Of a stretch of 64,000 nucleotides of DNA, positions 8,807 through 17,383 are shown piece by piece. Position 1 is the first letter of the stretch. The number at the start of each line of letters is the position of its first letter. The stretch comes from Maridesulfovibrio sp050916235 (GTDB lineage Bacteria > Desulfobacterota > Desulfovibrionia > Desulfovibrionales > Desulfovibrionaceae): NCBI RefSeq assembly GCF_050916235.1, contig NZ_CP104854.1, forward strand, positions 1,550,001 through 1,614,000. The letters are read 5' to 3'. The notes below the pieces were generated by a model that worked only from the letters and a program-made list of their open reading frames with translations, had not been told where the DNA came from and ran no database searches. Position numbers and translations under genes: made by a program.

Positions 8807-10426
8807 ATGGGCGACATAAACAAATACAAGCTTCTGTTCAAAGACCGGATAGGGATCGTCTTCGACATAACTCAACTGATGCTAAAACACCGGCTGAACA
8901 TACTCTGTATGGAAGTTGAGCAAAAGGACGGCTATGCCCACATTTCAGTTGAAATCAACGGTAACGAGAACCTCAGCACGGAAGAAATGCTGACTCTGTT
9001 TTCAACCCTCCCCGGCATTGAAAGCCAGACGACCCTCAAAAGACTGCCACAGGAAAAACGGGAAAAATGGTTCCGAACTCTCTTTGACGGCATGAGCGAA
9101 GGAATCGTTTCCATAAACTCAAAAGGAATCATAAATACTGCAAACAGCGTCGCCTGCAGAATCCTGAACACTCAATACGAAAATCTTGTCAACACTTATG
9201 TAGGTGAAATAACGCCAAAAAACAATCTTTTATTGGAGTGCATGCAGAAACGGATACCGGTAAGCAGAAGAAAGTCGGCACTTACCAGCACAGGCAGGGT
9301 GGACTTCTACGGCTCGGCCAAACCCATCCATGATTCTCAGGGAGAGTTTGTCGGAGCAGTCCTGCTCATGAAAGACCTCAAGGAAGTGAAGGCCATGGTC
9401 GATGCGGTCATGACCCCCATCGACATAAACTTTGATGACTTCATAGGTGAAAGCAAGGCCATCAGAAACCTCATCACCTTTGCCAAAAGAATCGCCGAAC
9501 TGGATACCATTGTATCCATCACCGGAGAAAGCGGTACCGGGAAGGAGCTGTTTGCCAGAGCCATCCACTACGAAAGCCGCAGGACCGGGGCATTCATCCC
9601 CATCAACTGTGCGGCTCTTCCCGAACAGCTTATCGAAAGCGAACTATTCGGCTACATCGACGGAGCCTTTACCGGAGCCAAAAAGAAGGGCAAGCCCGGC
9701 CTCTTTGAGGCAGCCCAGAACGGGACCATATTTCTGGACGAAATAGGTGACATGCCACCCGGTCCGCAGGCCAAGATACTAAGGGTTCTGCAGGAAGGTT
9801 TCGTCCGCAGGATAGGCGGGGTGGAGGAAATTCCGGTGAACGCCCGGGTCATAACCGCCACCAACAAGAACCTCGGTGACATGGTTGTTGCCGGAGACTT
9901 CAGAGAAGACCTTTTCTACCGCATCAACGTCCTGACCATCCAGATCCCACCTCTAAGAGAAAGACTCAGCGATATTCCCCTCATGGCAGGCATGTTCCTG
10001 AACCAGTTCAACCGCAAGCTCCAAAAGCCGGAACAGACCATCAGCCCTAGCGCTCTGAAAAAGCTTTCTTCATACAGCTGGCCGGGCAATGTCAGGGAAC
10101 TTCAGAACGTGATTGAACGGGCTTCGATCATCAGCGATTCCAGTGAAATTACGGCCGAGGCCATACATCTTGATCCCAAACCACTCTGCTGCAGCAAGCA
10201 GTGCCAGACAAAACCGATACAAGGGCCCGAGGCCTCGCTGAAGATTCTGGTGGACAGTTACGAGATGAAAATCCTGCTTGATGCACTGAATTCAACATCA
10301 AGCATACGCAAGGCAGCAAAAAAACTGGAAATATCACACACCGCCCTGCTCAAGAAAATCGAAAAACACCAGCTTCGCTGCGAGAACAGGACCACCCCCT
10401 GGGAATCCCCAGCCATCCTGAACTGA
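8807..10426 (+). CDS. TyrR-like sigma-54-dependent activator (ACT-PAS-AAA+-Fis HTH)
   Basis: 539 residues. An N-terminal ACT domain (about 1-75; DRIGIVFDITQLMLKHRLNI) is followed by a PAS domain (about 85-190; WFRTLFDGMSEGIVSINSKG), an AAA+ domain (about 210-440) with Walker A GESGTGKE at 240-247, the sigma-54 contact loop GAFTGA, Walker B GTIFLDEIGD and the SWPGNVRELQN signature, and a Fis-type helix-turn-helix at the end (SIRKAAKKLEISHTALLKKI). The layout is that of TyrR/PhhR, which bind aromatic amino acids through ACT and PAS. The neighbours are alanine dehydrogenase and a sodium:alanine symporter behind a sigma-54 promoter, so the best guess is an amino-acid-responsive activator of those genes. 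The ligand is not shown by sequence. Confidence 0.92.
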   Translation: MGDINKYKLLFKDRIGIVFDITQLMLKHRLNILCMEVEQKDGYAHISVEINGNENLSTEEMLTLFSTLPGIESQTTLKRLPQEKREKWFRTLFDGMSEGIVSINSKGIINTANSVACRILNTQYENLVNTYVGEITPKNNLLLECMQKRIPVSRRKSALTSTGRVDFYGSAKPIHDSQGEFVGAVLLMKDLKEVKAMVDAVMTPIDINFDDFIGESKAIRNLITFAKRIAELDTIVSITGESGTGKELFARAIHYESRRTGAFIPINCAALPEQLIESELFGYIDGAFTGAKKKGKPGLFEAAQNGTIFLDEIGDMPPGPQAKILRVLQEGFVRRIGGVEEIPVNARVITATNKNLGDMVVAGDFREDLFYRINVLTIQIPPLRERLSDIPLMAGMFLNQFNRKLQKPEQTISPSALKKLSSYSWPGNVRELQNVIERASIISDSSEITAEAIHLDPKPLCCSKQCQTKPIQGPEASLKILVDSYEMKILLDALNSTSSIRKAAKKLEISHTALLKKIEKHQLRCENRTTPWESPAILN

Positions 10427-10641
10427 TCTACCTCTCTCCACAGCCGCCATAAACAGGCACTTCGTAGCAGGAGTTGGAAAACAGCTCCTGCAATGCAGTG
10501 CTTTTGTTGCTTCACTGCAGAGTACATGCAAAACCGCAGTGGTATCTTCTATTACCATATAAATATCCATAACTCTCGACATCAGTCTGGGAGGTAAACA
10601 TTGGTCTGTTATCGGACCACCTAAAAAAACCAGCGATTTGA

Positions 10642-10672
10642 ACGGTTATAACCGTCCGCCAGAATCTGGCGG
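10642..10672. promoter_or_regulatory. Adjacent palindromes, candidate upstream activator sites for ald
   Basis: 10642-10655 is the perfect palindrome ACGGTTATAACCGT. Directly after it, 10656-10672 is CCGCCAG-AAT-CTGGCGG, a perfect 7-base inverted repeat. They lie about 155-185 bases upstream of the sigma-54 -24 element, the usual enhancer distance. The second could also be a transcript hairpin, but no T-run follows. Confidence 0.55.
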
Positions 10673-10827
10673 TAACAATCCGCACCAAAGATAAAACCTG
10701 CCCTCCGTGGACAACCCCCTACTAAATCGTGATTCACTAATTCCAGATCAGGAACCCAAAACATAACTATCTTTTTTTATTCACTATTATCACAAATTGG
10801 TGCCGTCAACCACTTTCCCCTGCCATT

Positions 10828-10842
10828 TGGCACGCGGCTTGC
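10828..10842 (+). promoter_or_regulatory. Sigma-54 promoter of ald
   Basis: TGGCACG-CGGC-TTGC matches the sigma-54 consensus at every conserved base with the right spacing (-24 GG at 10829-10830, -12 GC at 10841-10842). Transcription would start near 10855, about 80 bases before ald. The sequence continues CTTATAGA, shared with the promoter at 41130-41144. Confidence 0.88.
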
Positions 10843-10937
10843 CTTATAGAGGGCAGCCAAAAGCTCAGCGTTTATTAGAAAGGTCCGGTGTGATTGCGGA
10901 CCTGTTAAAATTGAACTTTTAAACAGGAGAGTTGGAA

Positions 10938-12059
10938 ATGAAAGTTGGTATCTTGAAAGAAATCAAATCCGAGGAAAACAGAGTTGCCATGACCCCCGCC
11001 GGAGTCGAAGTCATGAGGGCCAACGGCCACGAGGTCATGGTTGAAAAATCCGCCGGCGTTGGAAGCAATTTTACTGATGAGCAGTACATCGCTGCAGGTG
11101 CAAAGATCATCGACACCCCTGCCGAAATCTACGCAGCATGTGAAATGGTCATGCACGTCAAAGAACCCCAGCCCTCTGAATATGACCTCGTACGCGAAGG
11201 CCAGATCGTATTTACCTATTTCCACTTTGCTCCTGATGAACCCCTGACCCGCGCTTTCATCAAGAACAAGTCCGTAGCCATTGCCTACGAAACCGTTGAA
11301 GGTCCCTCCGGCGACCTGCCCCTGCTGACCCCCATGTCTGAAGTAGCCGGCCGCATGTCCATGCAGGAAGGTGCAAAATACCTCGAACGCTACTACGGCG
11401 GACGCGGCCTGCTCATGGGCGGTGTTACCGGTGTCGCTCCTGCCAACGTTGTCATCATCGGCGGCGGCGTGGTTGGGACCAACGCAGCACAGATGGCCTG
11501 CGGACTCGGTGCTAAAGTTCATCTGCTGGACATGAACCTCCCAAGACTCCGTTACCTCTCCGAAGTAATGCCCAAGAACTGTTTCCCCATGATGAGCAGC
11601 CCCGCACTTCTGCGCGAACTCGTACTTGATGCAGACGTAGTTATCGGTGCAGTTCTCGTAGCCGGCGCCAAAGCCCCCAAACTCGTTACCCGCGACATGC
11701 TGAAATCCATGAAGAAGGGCGCAGTCATCGTAGACGTTGCCATTGACCAGGGCGGCTGCTTCGAAACCTCCAAGCCCACCACACACGGTGATCCTGTCTA
11801 CGAAATCGACGGCGTAATCCATTACTGTGTTGCCAACATGCCCGGTGCTGTTCCCGTAACCTCCACCATGGCTCTGACCAACGCAACCCTTCCCTATGCA
11901 GTCCAGATCGCTAACAAAGGCTGGGAAAAGGCTGCACAGGACAACAATGCAATCAAAACCGGTCTCAACATCGTTCACGGCCAGGTCACCTACAAAGGCG
12001 TAGCCGATGCTTTCGACCTCGAATACGTCCCCGTGGATAGCGTACTGTATCCCAACTAA
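10938..12059 (+). CDS. ald: Alanine dehydrogenase
   Basis: 373 residues from the ATG at 10938, which has AGGAGA seven bases upstream; an in-frame TTG two codons earlier is unlikely. The enzyme reversibly deaminates L-alanine to pyruvate and ammonia with NAD. Family marks: MKVGILKEIKSEENRVAMTP at the start, the substrate-binding MHVKEPQPSEY, the NAD-binding loop VVIIGGGVVGTNAAQMACG (about 170-190), and VPVTSTMALTNATLPY near the end. Length is normal. It is followed after 58 bases by a sodium:alanine symporter, giving an import-and-deaminate pair that supplies pyruvate for energy. Codon choice is strongly biased, suggesting high expression. A sigma-54 promoter lies upstream. Confidence 0.97.
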   Translation: MKVGILKEIKSEENRVAMTPAGVEVMRANGHEVMVEKSAGVGSNFTDEQYIAAGAKIIDTPAEIYAACEMVMHVKEPQPSEYDLVREGQIVFTYFHFAPDEPLTRAFIKNKSVAIAYETVEGPSGDLPLLTPMSEVAGRMSMQEGAKYLERYYGGRGLLMGGVTGVAPANVVIIGGGVVGTNAAQMACGLGAKVHLLDMNLPRLRYLSEVMPKNCFPMMSSPALLRELVLDADVVIGAVLVAGAKAPKLVTRDMLKSMKKGAVIVDVAIDQGGCFETSKPTTHGDPVYEIDGVIHYCVANMPGAVPVTSTMALTNATLPYAVQIANKGWEKAAQDNNAIKTGLNIVHGQVTYKGVADAFDLEYVPVDSVLYPN

Positions 12060-12117
12060 AAGACTAGGATCAATCCGCGCTCAAAAGGAGTAAGTATCAA
12101 AAAACCAAGGGGATAAT

Positions 12118-13512
12118 ATGGAATTCATGACTTTGCTGGACGGAATTGTTGGAAAAGTGGGCGCCTTTGCATGGGGCCCACCCATGCTGGTACTGCTGGT
12201 AGGAACCGGAATCTGGCTGACCTTCGCACTGCGGGGGCTGCAATTCAGAAAACTGTGGTACGCCCTTTACCTTGCACTTATCAAACGCAAGGAAGAAACC
12301 GACGAACCTGGTGACATCACCCACTTCCAGGCCCTGATGACTGCCCTTTCCGCAACTGTTGGAACCGGTAACATCGCAGGGGTGGCAACCGCCATCGCAG
12401 TTGGAGGCCCGGGAGCACTGTTCTGGATGTGGATAACCGGCCTTGTAGGCATGGCCACAAAATACGCAGAAGCCGTACTTGCCGTTAAATATCGCGAAGT
12501 GGATGAAAATGGCGAAATGAGCGGCGGACCCATGTACTACATATCCAAAGGGCTCAAAATGCCCTGGCTCGGAACGGCCTTTGCCATCTGTGCATCCGTT
12601 GCGGCCTTTGGTATCGGCAACATGGTCCAATCCAATTCCGTAGCAGATGCAATTGAAGCAACATACAGCATCTCCCCGTTTGTTACCGGAATAATCCTGA
12701 TGGTCTGCACCGCAGCGGTTATTCTGGGCGGCATCAAGAAAATCGGTCAGGTAACCGGATTCTTTGTACCGGTCATGATCCTCTTCTACATGGGCGGCGC
12801 TTCCTACATCATCCTCGGCAAGATAGCAGAAGTTCCTGCAGCCCTCACACTGATCATTGAACAGGCCTTCAGCCCCACCGCCGCAGTCGGCGGGTTCGCC
12901 GGCTCCACCATCATGCTCGCAATCAGAATGGGGGTAGCCAGAGGCGTATTCTCCAACGAATCCGGACTGGGCAGCGCTCCTATCGCAGCAGCGGCAGCCC
13001 AGACCAAGAGCCCCGTAACCCAGGCGCTGGTCTCCATGACCCAGACCTTCATCGACACTCTGATCGTCTGTACCATGACCGGCCTCGTCCTGATCCTCAC
13101 CGGAGTATGGTCCAACGGTGCAACCGGAGCCGAACTTACCACACTCGGCTTTGCAGCAGGATTCTCCGGCGGCGAACACGTAGTAACCATCGGGCTTGTC
13201 CTCTTTGCCTACTCCACCATACTCGGCTGGAGCTACTACGGTGAAAAGTCAATTGAGTACCTGCTCGGCGTCAAGGCCGTGCTTCCTTACCGCATAGCCT
13301 TCATCTGCTTCGTCGGCATCGGAGCCGTAGCCAAACTCAGTCTGGTCTGGAACATATCCGACACCCTCAACGGGCTGATGGCTATCCCCAACCTCATAGG
13401 TCTGCTCCTGCTGACACCGGTAGTAGTCGCGGAAACCCGCAAATACTTCGCGACAATTCCGGGCAAAGCAGGAAACCTTGAGCCTTCAATGGCCTCTGAA
13501 ACACAGAAGTAA
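12118..13512 (+). CDS. Sodium:alanine (glycine) symporter, AGCS family
   Basis: 464 residues with about ten hydrophobic helices. AGCS signatures are present: ALSATVGTGNIAGVATAIAVGGPGALFWMW (about 75-105) and the downstream RGVFSNESGLGSAPIAAAAAQT. The family imports alanine, or glycine/serine, with Na+. It lies 58 bases after ald in the same orientation and almost certainly shares its sigma-54 promoter. The ATG at 12118 is preceded by AAGGGGATAAT. Nothing unusual in length or motifs. Confidence 0.95.
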   Translation: MEFMTLLDGIVGKVGAFAWGPPMLVLLVGTGIWLTFALRGLQFRKLWYALYLALIKRKEETDEPGDITHFQALMTALSATVGTGNIAGVATAIAVGGPGALFWMWITGLVGMATKYAEAVLAVKYREVDENGEMSGGPMYYISKGLKMPWLGTAFAICASVAAFGIGNMVQSNSVADAIEATYSISPFVTGIILMVCTAAVILGGIKKIGQVTGFFVPVMILFYMGGASYIILGKIAEVPAALTLIIEQAFSPTAAVGGFAGSTIMLAIRMGVARGVFSNESGLGSAPIAAAAAQTKSPVTQALVSMTQTFIDTLIVCTMTGLVLILTGVWSNGATGAELTTLGFAAGFSGGEHVVTIGLVLFAYSTILGWSYYGEKSIEYLLGVKAVLPYRIAFICFVGIGAVAKLSLVWNISDTLNGLMAIPNLIGLLLLTPVVVAETRKYFATIPGKAGNLEPSMASETQK

Positions 13513-13538
13513 TCCTTCCAAGGATTAAGCCCCCGAAA

Positions 13539-13580
13539 AGGCATTCTTCCGGACTACCGGATACACCGGAAGAGTGCCTT
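13539..13580. terminator. Hairpin, probable terminator after the alanine symporter
   Basis: Arms of 14 bases (AGGCATTCTTCCGG and CCGGAAGAGTGCCT) pair with one G-U. On the plus strand the T-run is poor (TTGC); on the minus strand TTTTC follows, so it may work best against leftward transcripts. Confidence 0.5.
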
Positions 13581-13828
13581 GCGGGGAACAACTCCCACAA
13601 GATAAATGTCCTGTCCGCCCCTCACCGGACAGGACACTTCAGAGCAAAGGGAACGGAGGTGGCAGCAACACATTAAACCGATAACAGCCCGGCGGCACTA
13701 CGCGATGGACATAGCCGGGCACAAGCGGCCGAATTCCGGCAGCATACAAAAGCAACGCTTGAAGAAAATACAGAGTATAGGATTCTTGCCCGGGCATGTA
13801 CGTCCGGGATCATGGCTAAGGCGTGTAT

Positions 13829-13861
13829 AAAGCCCGGACTCCCTGTAGGAGCCCGGGCTTT
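13829..13861. terminator. Bidirectional-looking terminator between the symporter and the Dus gene
   Basis: AAAGCCCGG/CCGGGCTTT plus the inner CTCC/GGAG around a short loop form a strong stem with three A and three T at the ends. It lies about 120 bases past the stop of the leftward Dus gene. Confidence 0.6.
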
Positions 13862-13979
13862 CACTATCTCCTGCTAGAGAAACGGGACGTTCCCCTCAAA
13901 AACCGAGGCGAGCACAGACGAAAAATGGTCCGACTCCACGCGAATGGTAAAATTCAGATCAAGCCGGGACTTTCACAGC

Positions 13980-15026
13980 TTAAAAATTGTACAGACTCAT
14001 ATTGGGAGACTGACTCAAGGGCATATCCGGCCTGATATGTTCCCTAGCCAGTCGGCGGACATCATCCATGGTCTTTGCCGTGGAAAAGATGGCCTGCAGG
14101 CTGTGCCCGAATCGGAAATTGGCTGCAAAAAAAACCATGAACAGCTTAAATCGTTTGATTGCGCGAACAGGATCGAATTCCTGCTCAAGGGCTGCGGCCA
14201 TGCGCAGGACATAGTCCTGAAAAATCATGTCATCGGGCGTATAGTTGCCGGTCCACTCAGCAAAGAGCCATGGTCTGGCCATAGCCATTCGACCGATGGA
14301 AATGCCATCGCAACCTGTAGTATCCAGCATATCTTGACAATGCTGCGGAGTTGTAACATCACCATTTCCAAAGACTGGAATGGATACCGCTTCCTTGATA
14401 AAGCGGATATGCCCGGTAATGGGTGGACGGGTACGCTTATCCGGGGCCACTCGCGGGTGGAAGACAAGGCAATCGGCTCCTGCAGATTCAAATGCCTTTG
14501 CCAGAGCCACTGCCGGGGCAATATCCCTGGACCAGCCGGTGCGGAATTTGACAAACACGGGAATGGACACTGCCTTCCTTACAGCCTCTACCACAGCAAC
14601 AGCTTTATCCGGTGTCTTGAGCAGTGCAGCGCCCGCCTCGCGTTTGATCATTCCGCGAGCCGAGCAGCCCATGTTGATATCCACGCCAAAAAAGCCTTCG
14701 CGCTCCACGCGCTTTGCAGCAACAACCAGCTCCTCAGGGGTGCCCCCCATCAACTGGCAGACCAGACTGGGGAGTTCCCACTCCTGCCACCGAAACACCG
14801 AAGATATTCTGGGATTTTCTGTCGGCACGGCCTTTGCGCTGCACATTTCCGTAAAAACAAGGCCGCAGGAACCATAATGGGCCAGAACCTGACGAAAGGC
14901 GCTGTGGCTCAATCCGGCCATTGGAGCCAGCCACAGGCGATTGGACACGGTTTTTCCGCCCACGACAATGGGAGTATTAAGCTGAGCCGCCAGCTTGGGG
15001 AAATGATAAGGAATGGACATATTCAT
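13980..15026 (-). CDS. tRNA-dihydrouridine synthase family protein
   Basis: 348 residues, flavin TIM barrel. Dus marks: LWLAPMAGLSHSAFR at about 32-46, TEMCSAKAV, QLMGGTPEELVVAAKRVEREG, the catalytic-cysteine segment FGVDINMGCSARGMIKREAGAALL, VFVKFRTGW and VFGNGDVTT. Dus enzymes reduce uridines in the tRNA D-loop using FMN and NADPH. Most have GCP at the active site; here it is GCS, with the Cys kept. The ATG at 15026 is followed two codons on by a second ATG, and neither has a clear ribosome-binding site. It stands alone with no operon partner. Confidence 0.88.
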   Translation of the reverse strand: MNMSIPYHFPKLAAQLNTPIVVGGKTVSNRLWLAPMAGLSHSAFRQVLAHYGSCGLVFTEMCSAKAVPTENPRISSVFRWQEWELPSLVCQLMGGTPEELVVAAKRVEREGFFGVDINMGCSARGMIKREAGAALLKTPDKAVAVVEAVRKAVSIPVFVKFRTGWSRDIAPAVALAKAFESAGADCLVFHPRVAPDKRTRPPITGHIRFIKEAVSIPVFGNGDVTTPQHCQDMLDTTGCDGISIGRMAMARPWLFAEWTGNYTPDDMIFQDYVLRMAAALEQEFDPVRAIKRFKLFMVFFAANFRFGHSLQAIFSTAKTMDDVRRLAREHIRPDMPLSQSPNMSLYNF

Positions 15027-15196
15027 AAGGACTGCAAGACTGTTTTATGGGTGCCATGGAATGCAGCCTTGCGTATCCTGTTGTTGAACAGGGGGCAAGC
15101 TTTGAAGGCTTGAAAAATGAGGTTTTCTATGGGACGCGTTAATTCTGACCGGAGATCACGACTCTGTAATTCCCCACATTCCGGAGTGCATATCAC

Positions 15197-15718
15197 TCAC
15201 AACGAAGCAAACTGAATCACCGCAAGCTTATCCCGTCTGCCCATTGAATATTTCAAATGACTCCCGGATAACCCCGGCAACTCCTCGTTAAATATAAATC
15301 TATCAAAAAAATCCGTAAGATTTTCAGCCTCAACATGATCTTTATTTTTAGATTTCAATTCAGAAACAAAATGCTGAACAGAATGTCCATCAATAAGATC
15401 CATCCTGTAGTAGCTATCCAAAATAGAAAAAGCCCAAAAGACATGAGCTCCGCAAATATTGATGAAACTCTCATCAAATACATTTTCACTAATAAATGTC
15501 TAGGCAGCACCAAGCAGAGAAAAACCATTCAGGAGATTGTGATATAGGCTATCCTCGGTAGCGAGTATTTGTGCTCGTTCCTCCCTTTTGTCAGGGAAAA
15601 GCAGCACTAGCGGATTTGTCTTCAGCAGTATCTTAGAAGGCATCTGCGGGCTGAGCATTCTTTTGTAATCATAGGCTTGGAGTGAGTTGAGCATATTTTT
15701 AAAGTTCATTTCGAACAC
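15197..15718 (-). pseudogene. Small unrecognised gene split by an in-frame TAG
   Basis: On the minus strand a frame opens at the ATG at 15718 (MFEMNFKNMLNSL) and runs 72 codons to a TAG at 15500-15502. The same frame continues without interruption (TFISENVFDESFINICGAH) to a TAA at 15197, giving about 172 residues if the TAG is read through. The downstream part also contains an internal ATG at 15421. Both halves look protein-like, so this is most simply a gene killed by one base change. I recognise no domain. Base composition is AT-richer than the neighbours and the locus lies just 3' of a tRNA gene, both compatible with acquired DNA. Confidence 0.55.
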
Positions 15719-15851
15719 CCTATTTAAATTAATCCTGCAAGCGTAACACGACGATGGGTCCTAACCTGAACCTGTATGATATTATCTGAAAATTCAAGCA
15801 GTGGTATCATCTCCAAACTGGTACCAAATTGGTACTCAATTCAATAAAAAC

Positions 15852-15886
15852 AAAAAAGGGCTCACATCCATAAGATGCAAACCCTT
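15852..15886 (-). terminator. Terminator of the tRNA-Thr transcript
   Basis: On the minus strand AAGGGTTTGCATC and GATGTGAGCCCTT pair around TTATG (with G-U pairs) and are followed by TTTTTTG. It lies about 10 bases past the tRNA 3' end. Confidence 0.75.
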
Positions 15887-15894
15887 GATTTAAC

Positions 15895-15970
<76 letters not shown>

Positions 15971-16074
15971 TTATTGTTGATATGCCTTGTATATCAAGGA
16001 CTAAAACCCGGTCAAGCCGAAAATAATCTTATCAGAATTACCTTGAAACGCATACTTCCGAACGCGCAAACCCC

Positions 16075-16107
16075 AAAAACCCCTCCCCGCAGCACGGGAA
16101 GGGGTTT
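16075..16107 (-). terminator. Terminator of tpx
   Basis: On the minus strand AACCCCTTCCCG and CGGGGAGGGGTT form a stem followed by TTTTTG, 26 bases after the thiol peroxidase stop. Confidence 0.85.
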
Positions 16108-16132
16108 AACCAGTTCTAGCTATGAGCAGGAG

Positions 16133-16648
16133 CTATACAAGCTTCCTTGCAGCTTCAAGGGCGGAATCGTAATCAGGCTCTTCAGTTATTTCGTTCACGT
16201 ACTGCACGTACTGCACGACACCGGCCTTATCCACGACGAAAACAGCACGGCTCAGGAGACGGAGTTCCTTGATAAGCACACCGTATGCTTCACCAAAAGA
16301 GGAACTCATGTAGTCTGACAAGGTCTGAACGGCTTCAACACCGGCAGCACCGCACCAACGGGCCTGCGCAAAGGGCAGGTCCATGGACAGAGTCAGGATC
16401 TTGATGTCAGCACCGAGCTTTGCAGCCTCGTTATTGAATCTGCGGGTTTCCATGTCGCAAACCGGGGTATCAAGAGACGGTACGGCGCTGATGATGAGCA
16501 CCTTGCCTGAGAAATCAGCCAGAGTCTTGGGAGCAAGTCCGTTATCAACCACGCTGAAGGCAGGAGCCTTGGCACCGACTTTGAGTTCCTCTCCCAGAAG
16601 TGTCAGGGGGTTGCCCTGAAAAGTAATTACGCCAGTTCTTTCATTCAT
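16133..16648 (-). CDS. tpx: Thiol peroxidase (Tpx-type peroxiredoxin)
   Basis: 171 residues, the usual size. It reduces hydrogen peroxide and alkyl peroxides using thioredoxin. The peroxidatic cysteine lies in PSLDTPVCDMETRRFN and the resolving cysteine in ARWCGAAG, about 34 residues on, the spacing of atypical 2-Cys Tpx. The N-terminus (VTFQGNPLTLLG type) and the RAVFVVDKAGVVQYVQYV strand are typical. A terminator follows. In an anaerobe this is part of oxygen defence. It is divergent from the small secreted protein gene at 16840. Confidence 0.96.
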   Translation of the reverse strand: MNERTGVITFQGNPLTLLGEELKVGAKAPAFSVVDNGLAPKTLADFSGKVLIISAVPSLDTPVCDMETRRFNNEAAKLGADIKILTLSMDLPFAQARWCGAAGVEAVQTLSDYMSSSFGEAYGVLIKELRLLSRAVFVVDKAGVVQYVQYVNEITEEPDYDSALEAARKLV

Positions 16649-16839
16649 AATCTAAACTCCATTGATTTTGTTTTCAGTATTGCTTCTCAATAGCACAAAC
16701 AAGCAATACCTACAAGACAGTTCTAGATTTTATAGAGTCCTAAAATATTCCAACACAAATACATTGATTTTACAAGTCATTGATACTATTTGATCTTAAT
16801 TTTAACTATACCGGATAAACATAATCCAAAGGAGAACAA

Positions 16840-17343
16840 ATGAAACATTTAACTAAGATTCTACTAGCGATAGCTATGATCATTATAATGTGTGAAAGCG
16901 CATTCTCGCAAAGCAGCTTTTATCCGCAGGGAAGCGTCATTGTACCAGGAATAACGTACGCATATACTCGTGCTGATTACTATGTAAGGCCGACGATTGT
17001 TTTGAACAATATAACAGATAAAACAATTCAATGCCGTGTGCGTGTTTATGATCACAATGGAGAAGACAAAACAGCATTAGGAAGAGTATATACAGGAGGA
17101 ACAAACTATACTATTCTTTCCAGTGGGATTGGTGATTTCGAAATACCTCCATACTCAAGCAGATGGTTCAACATGGACAACATTCCAGTACAATATAGTT
17201 TTTTAGGGCATGCAACTATTGAATGGTCTTCGAGCGACCAAAAAGCAAAAAAGGCACTTATGGGTAAAGTGTGGAACATGAGAGTAACCTCAGTAAGTAT
17301 ATGTGATGCATTTGAACCCATCAACAACGGTCAGCCATTTTAA
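16840..17343 (+). CDS. Small secreted protein of the NNGQPF family (paralogue A)
   Basis: 167 residues with a signal peptide cut near AFSQ (residue 24). The mature part looks beta-rich. Aligned by eye with the proteins at 44169-44678 and 46083-46592 and the broken gene at 44894-46009, it shares SSF-x2-QG, PGITY, a single cysteine in xxCxVxxYDxxG, KVYTG-like RVYTGG, EIPPYSSRWFNMD (IPAHSTR in the others), GHATIEWSS, KKALMG and the exact C-terminus INNGQPF. I know no function for this family. The ATG follows AAAGGAG. It is divergent from tpx and convergent with the TunR-like gene, sharing a terminator hairpin. It lies far from the other copies, so the family is dispersed as well as tandem. Confidence 0.85.
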   Translation: MKHLTKILLAIAMIIIMCESAFSQSSFYPQGSVIVPGITYAYTRADYYVRPTIVLNNITDKTIQCRVRVYDHNGEDKTALGRVYTGGTNYTILSSGIGDFEIPPYSSRWFNMDNIPVQYSFLGHATIEWSSSDQKAKKALMGKVWNMRVTSVSICDAFEPINNGQPF

Positions 17344-17354
17344 TTCTCCTAAAC

Positions 17355-17383
17355 AACGGGCATGGTCGTGAGCCGTGCCCGTT
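17355..17383. terminator. Shared terminator hairpin between paralogue A and the TunR-like gene
   Basis: AACGGGCATGG and CCGTGCCCGTT pair with one G-U. The hairpin overlaps the stop codon of the leftward regulator gene; on that strand TTGTTT follows. Confidence 0.6.

Larger units (their letters stand above)
10427..10937. other. Intergenic control region between the activator and ald
   Basis: No gene. In order it holds two hairpins, 10467-10491 (GCAGGAG/CTCCTGC) and 10494-10519 (TGCAGTG/CACTGCA), without T-runs; a spaced inverted repeat TGGTC-N8-GACCA at 10602-10619; two abutting palindromes at 10642-10672; a sigma-54 promoter at 10828-10842; and the ald ribosome-binding site AGGAGA at 10925-10930. 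This is the arrangement expected of an enhancer-dependent promoter. Confidence 0.7.
13513..13979. other. Gene-free region with several hairpins between the symporter and the Dus gene
   Basis: No gene; short open frames here lack ribosome-binding sites and resemble nothing. Three strong inverted repeats stand out: 13539-13580 (AGGCATTCTTCCGG with its near-perfect complement), 13607-13636 (TGTCCTGTCCG/CGGACAGGACA, 11 perfect pairs) and 13829-13861 (AAAGCCCGG/CCGGGCTTT). The first and last probably terminate the two convergent transcripts. The middle one has no T-run and no obvious job. Confidence 0.6.

Noticed and set aside
15500..15502. TAG read as pyrrolysine
   Set aside because: No pyl genes or methylamine methyltransferases are in the window, and an ordinary nonsense mutation or sequencing error explains it more simply.
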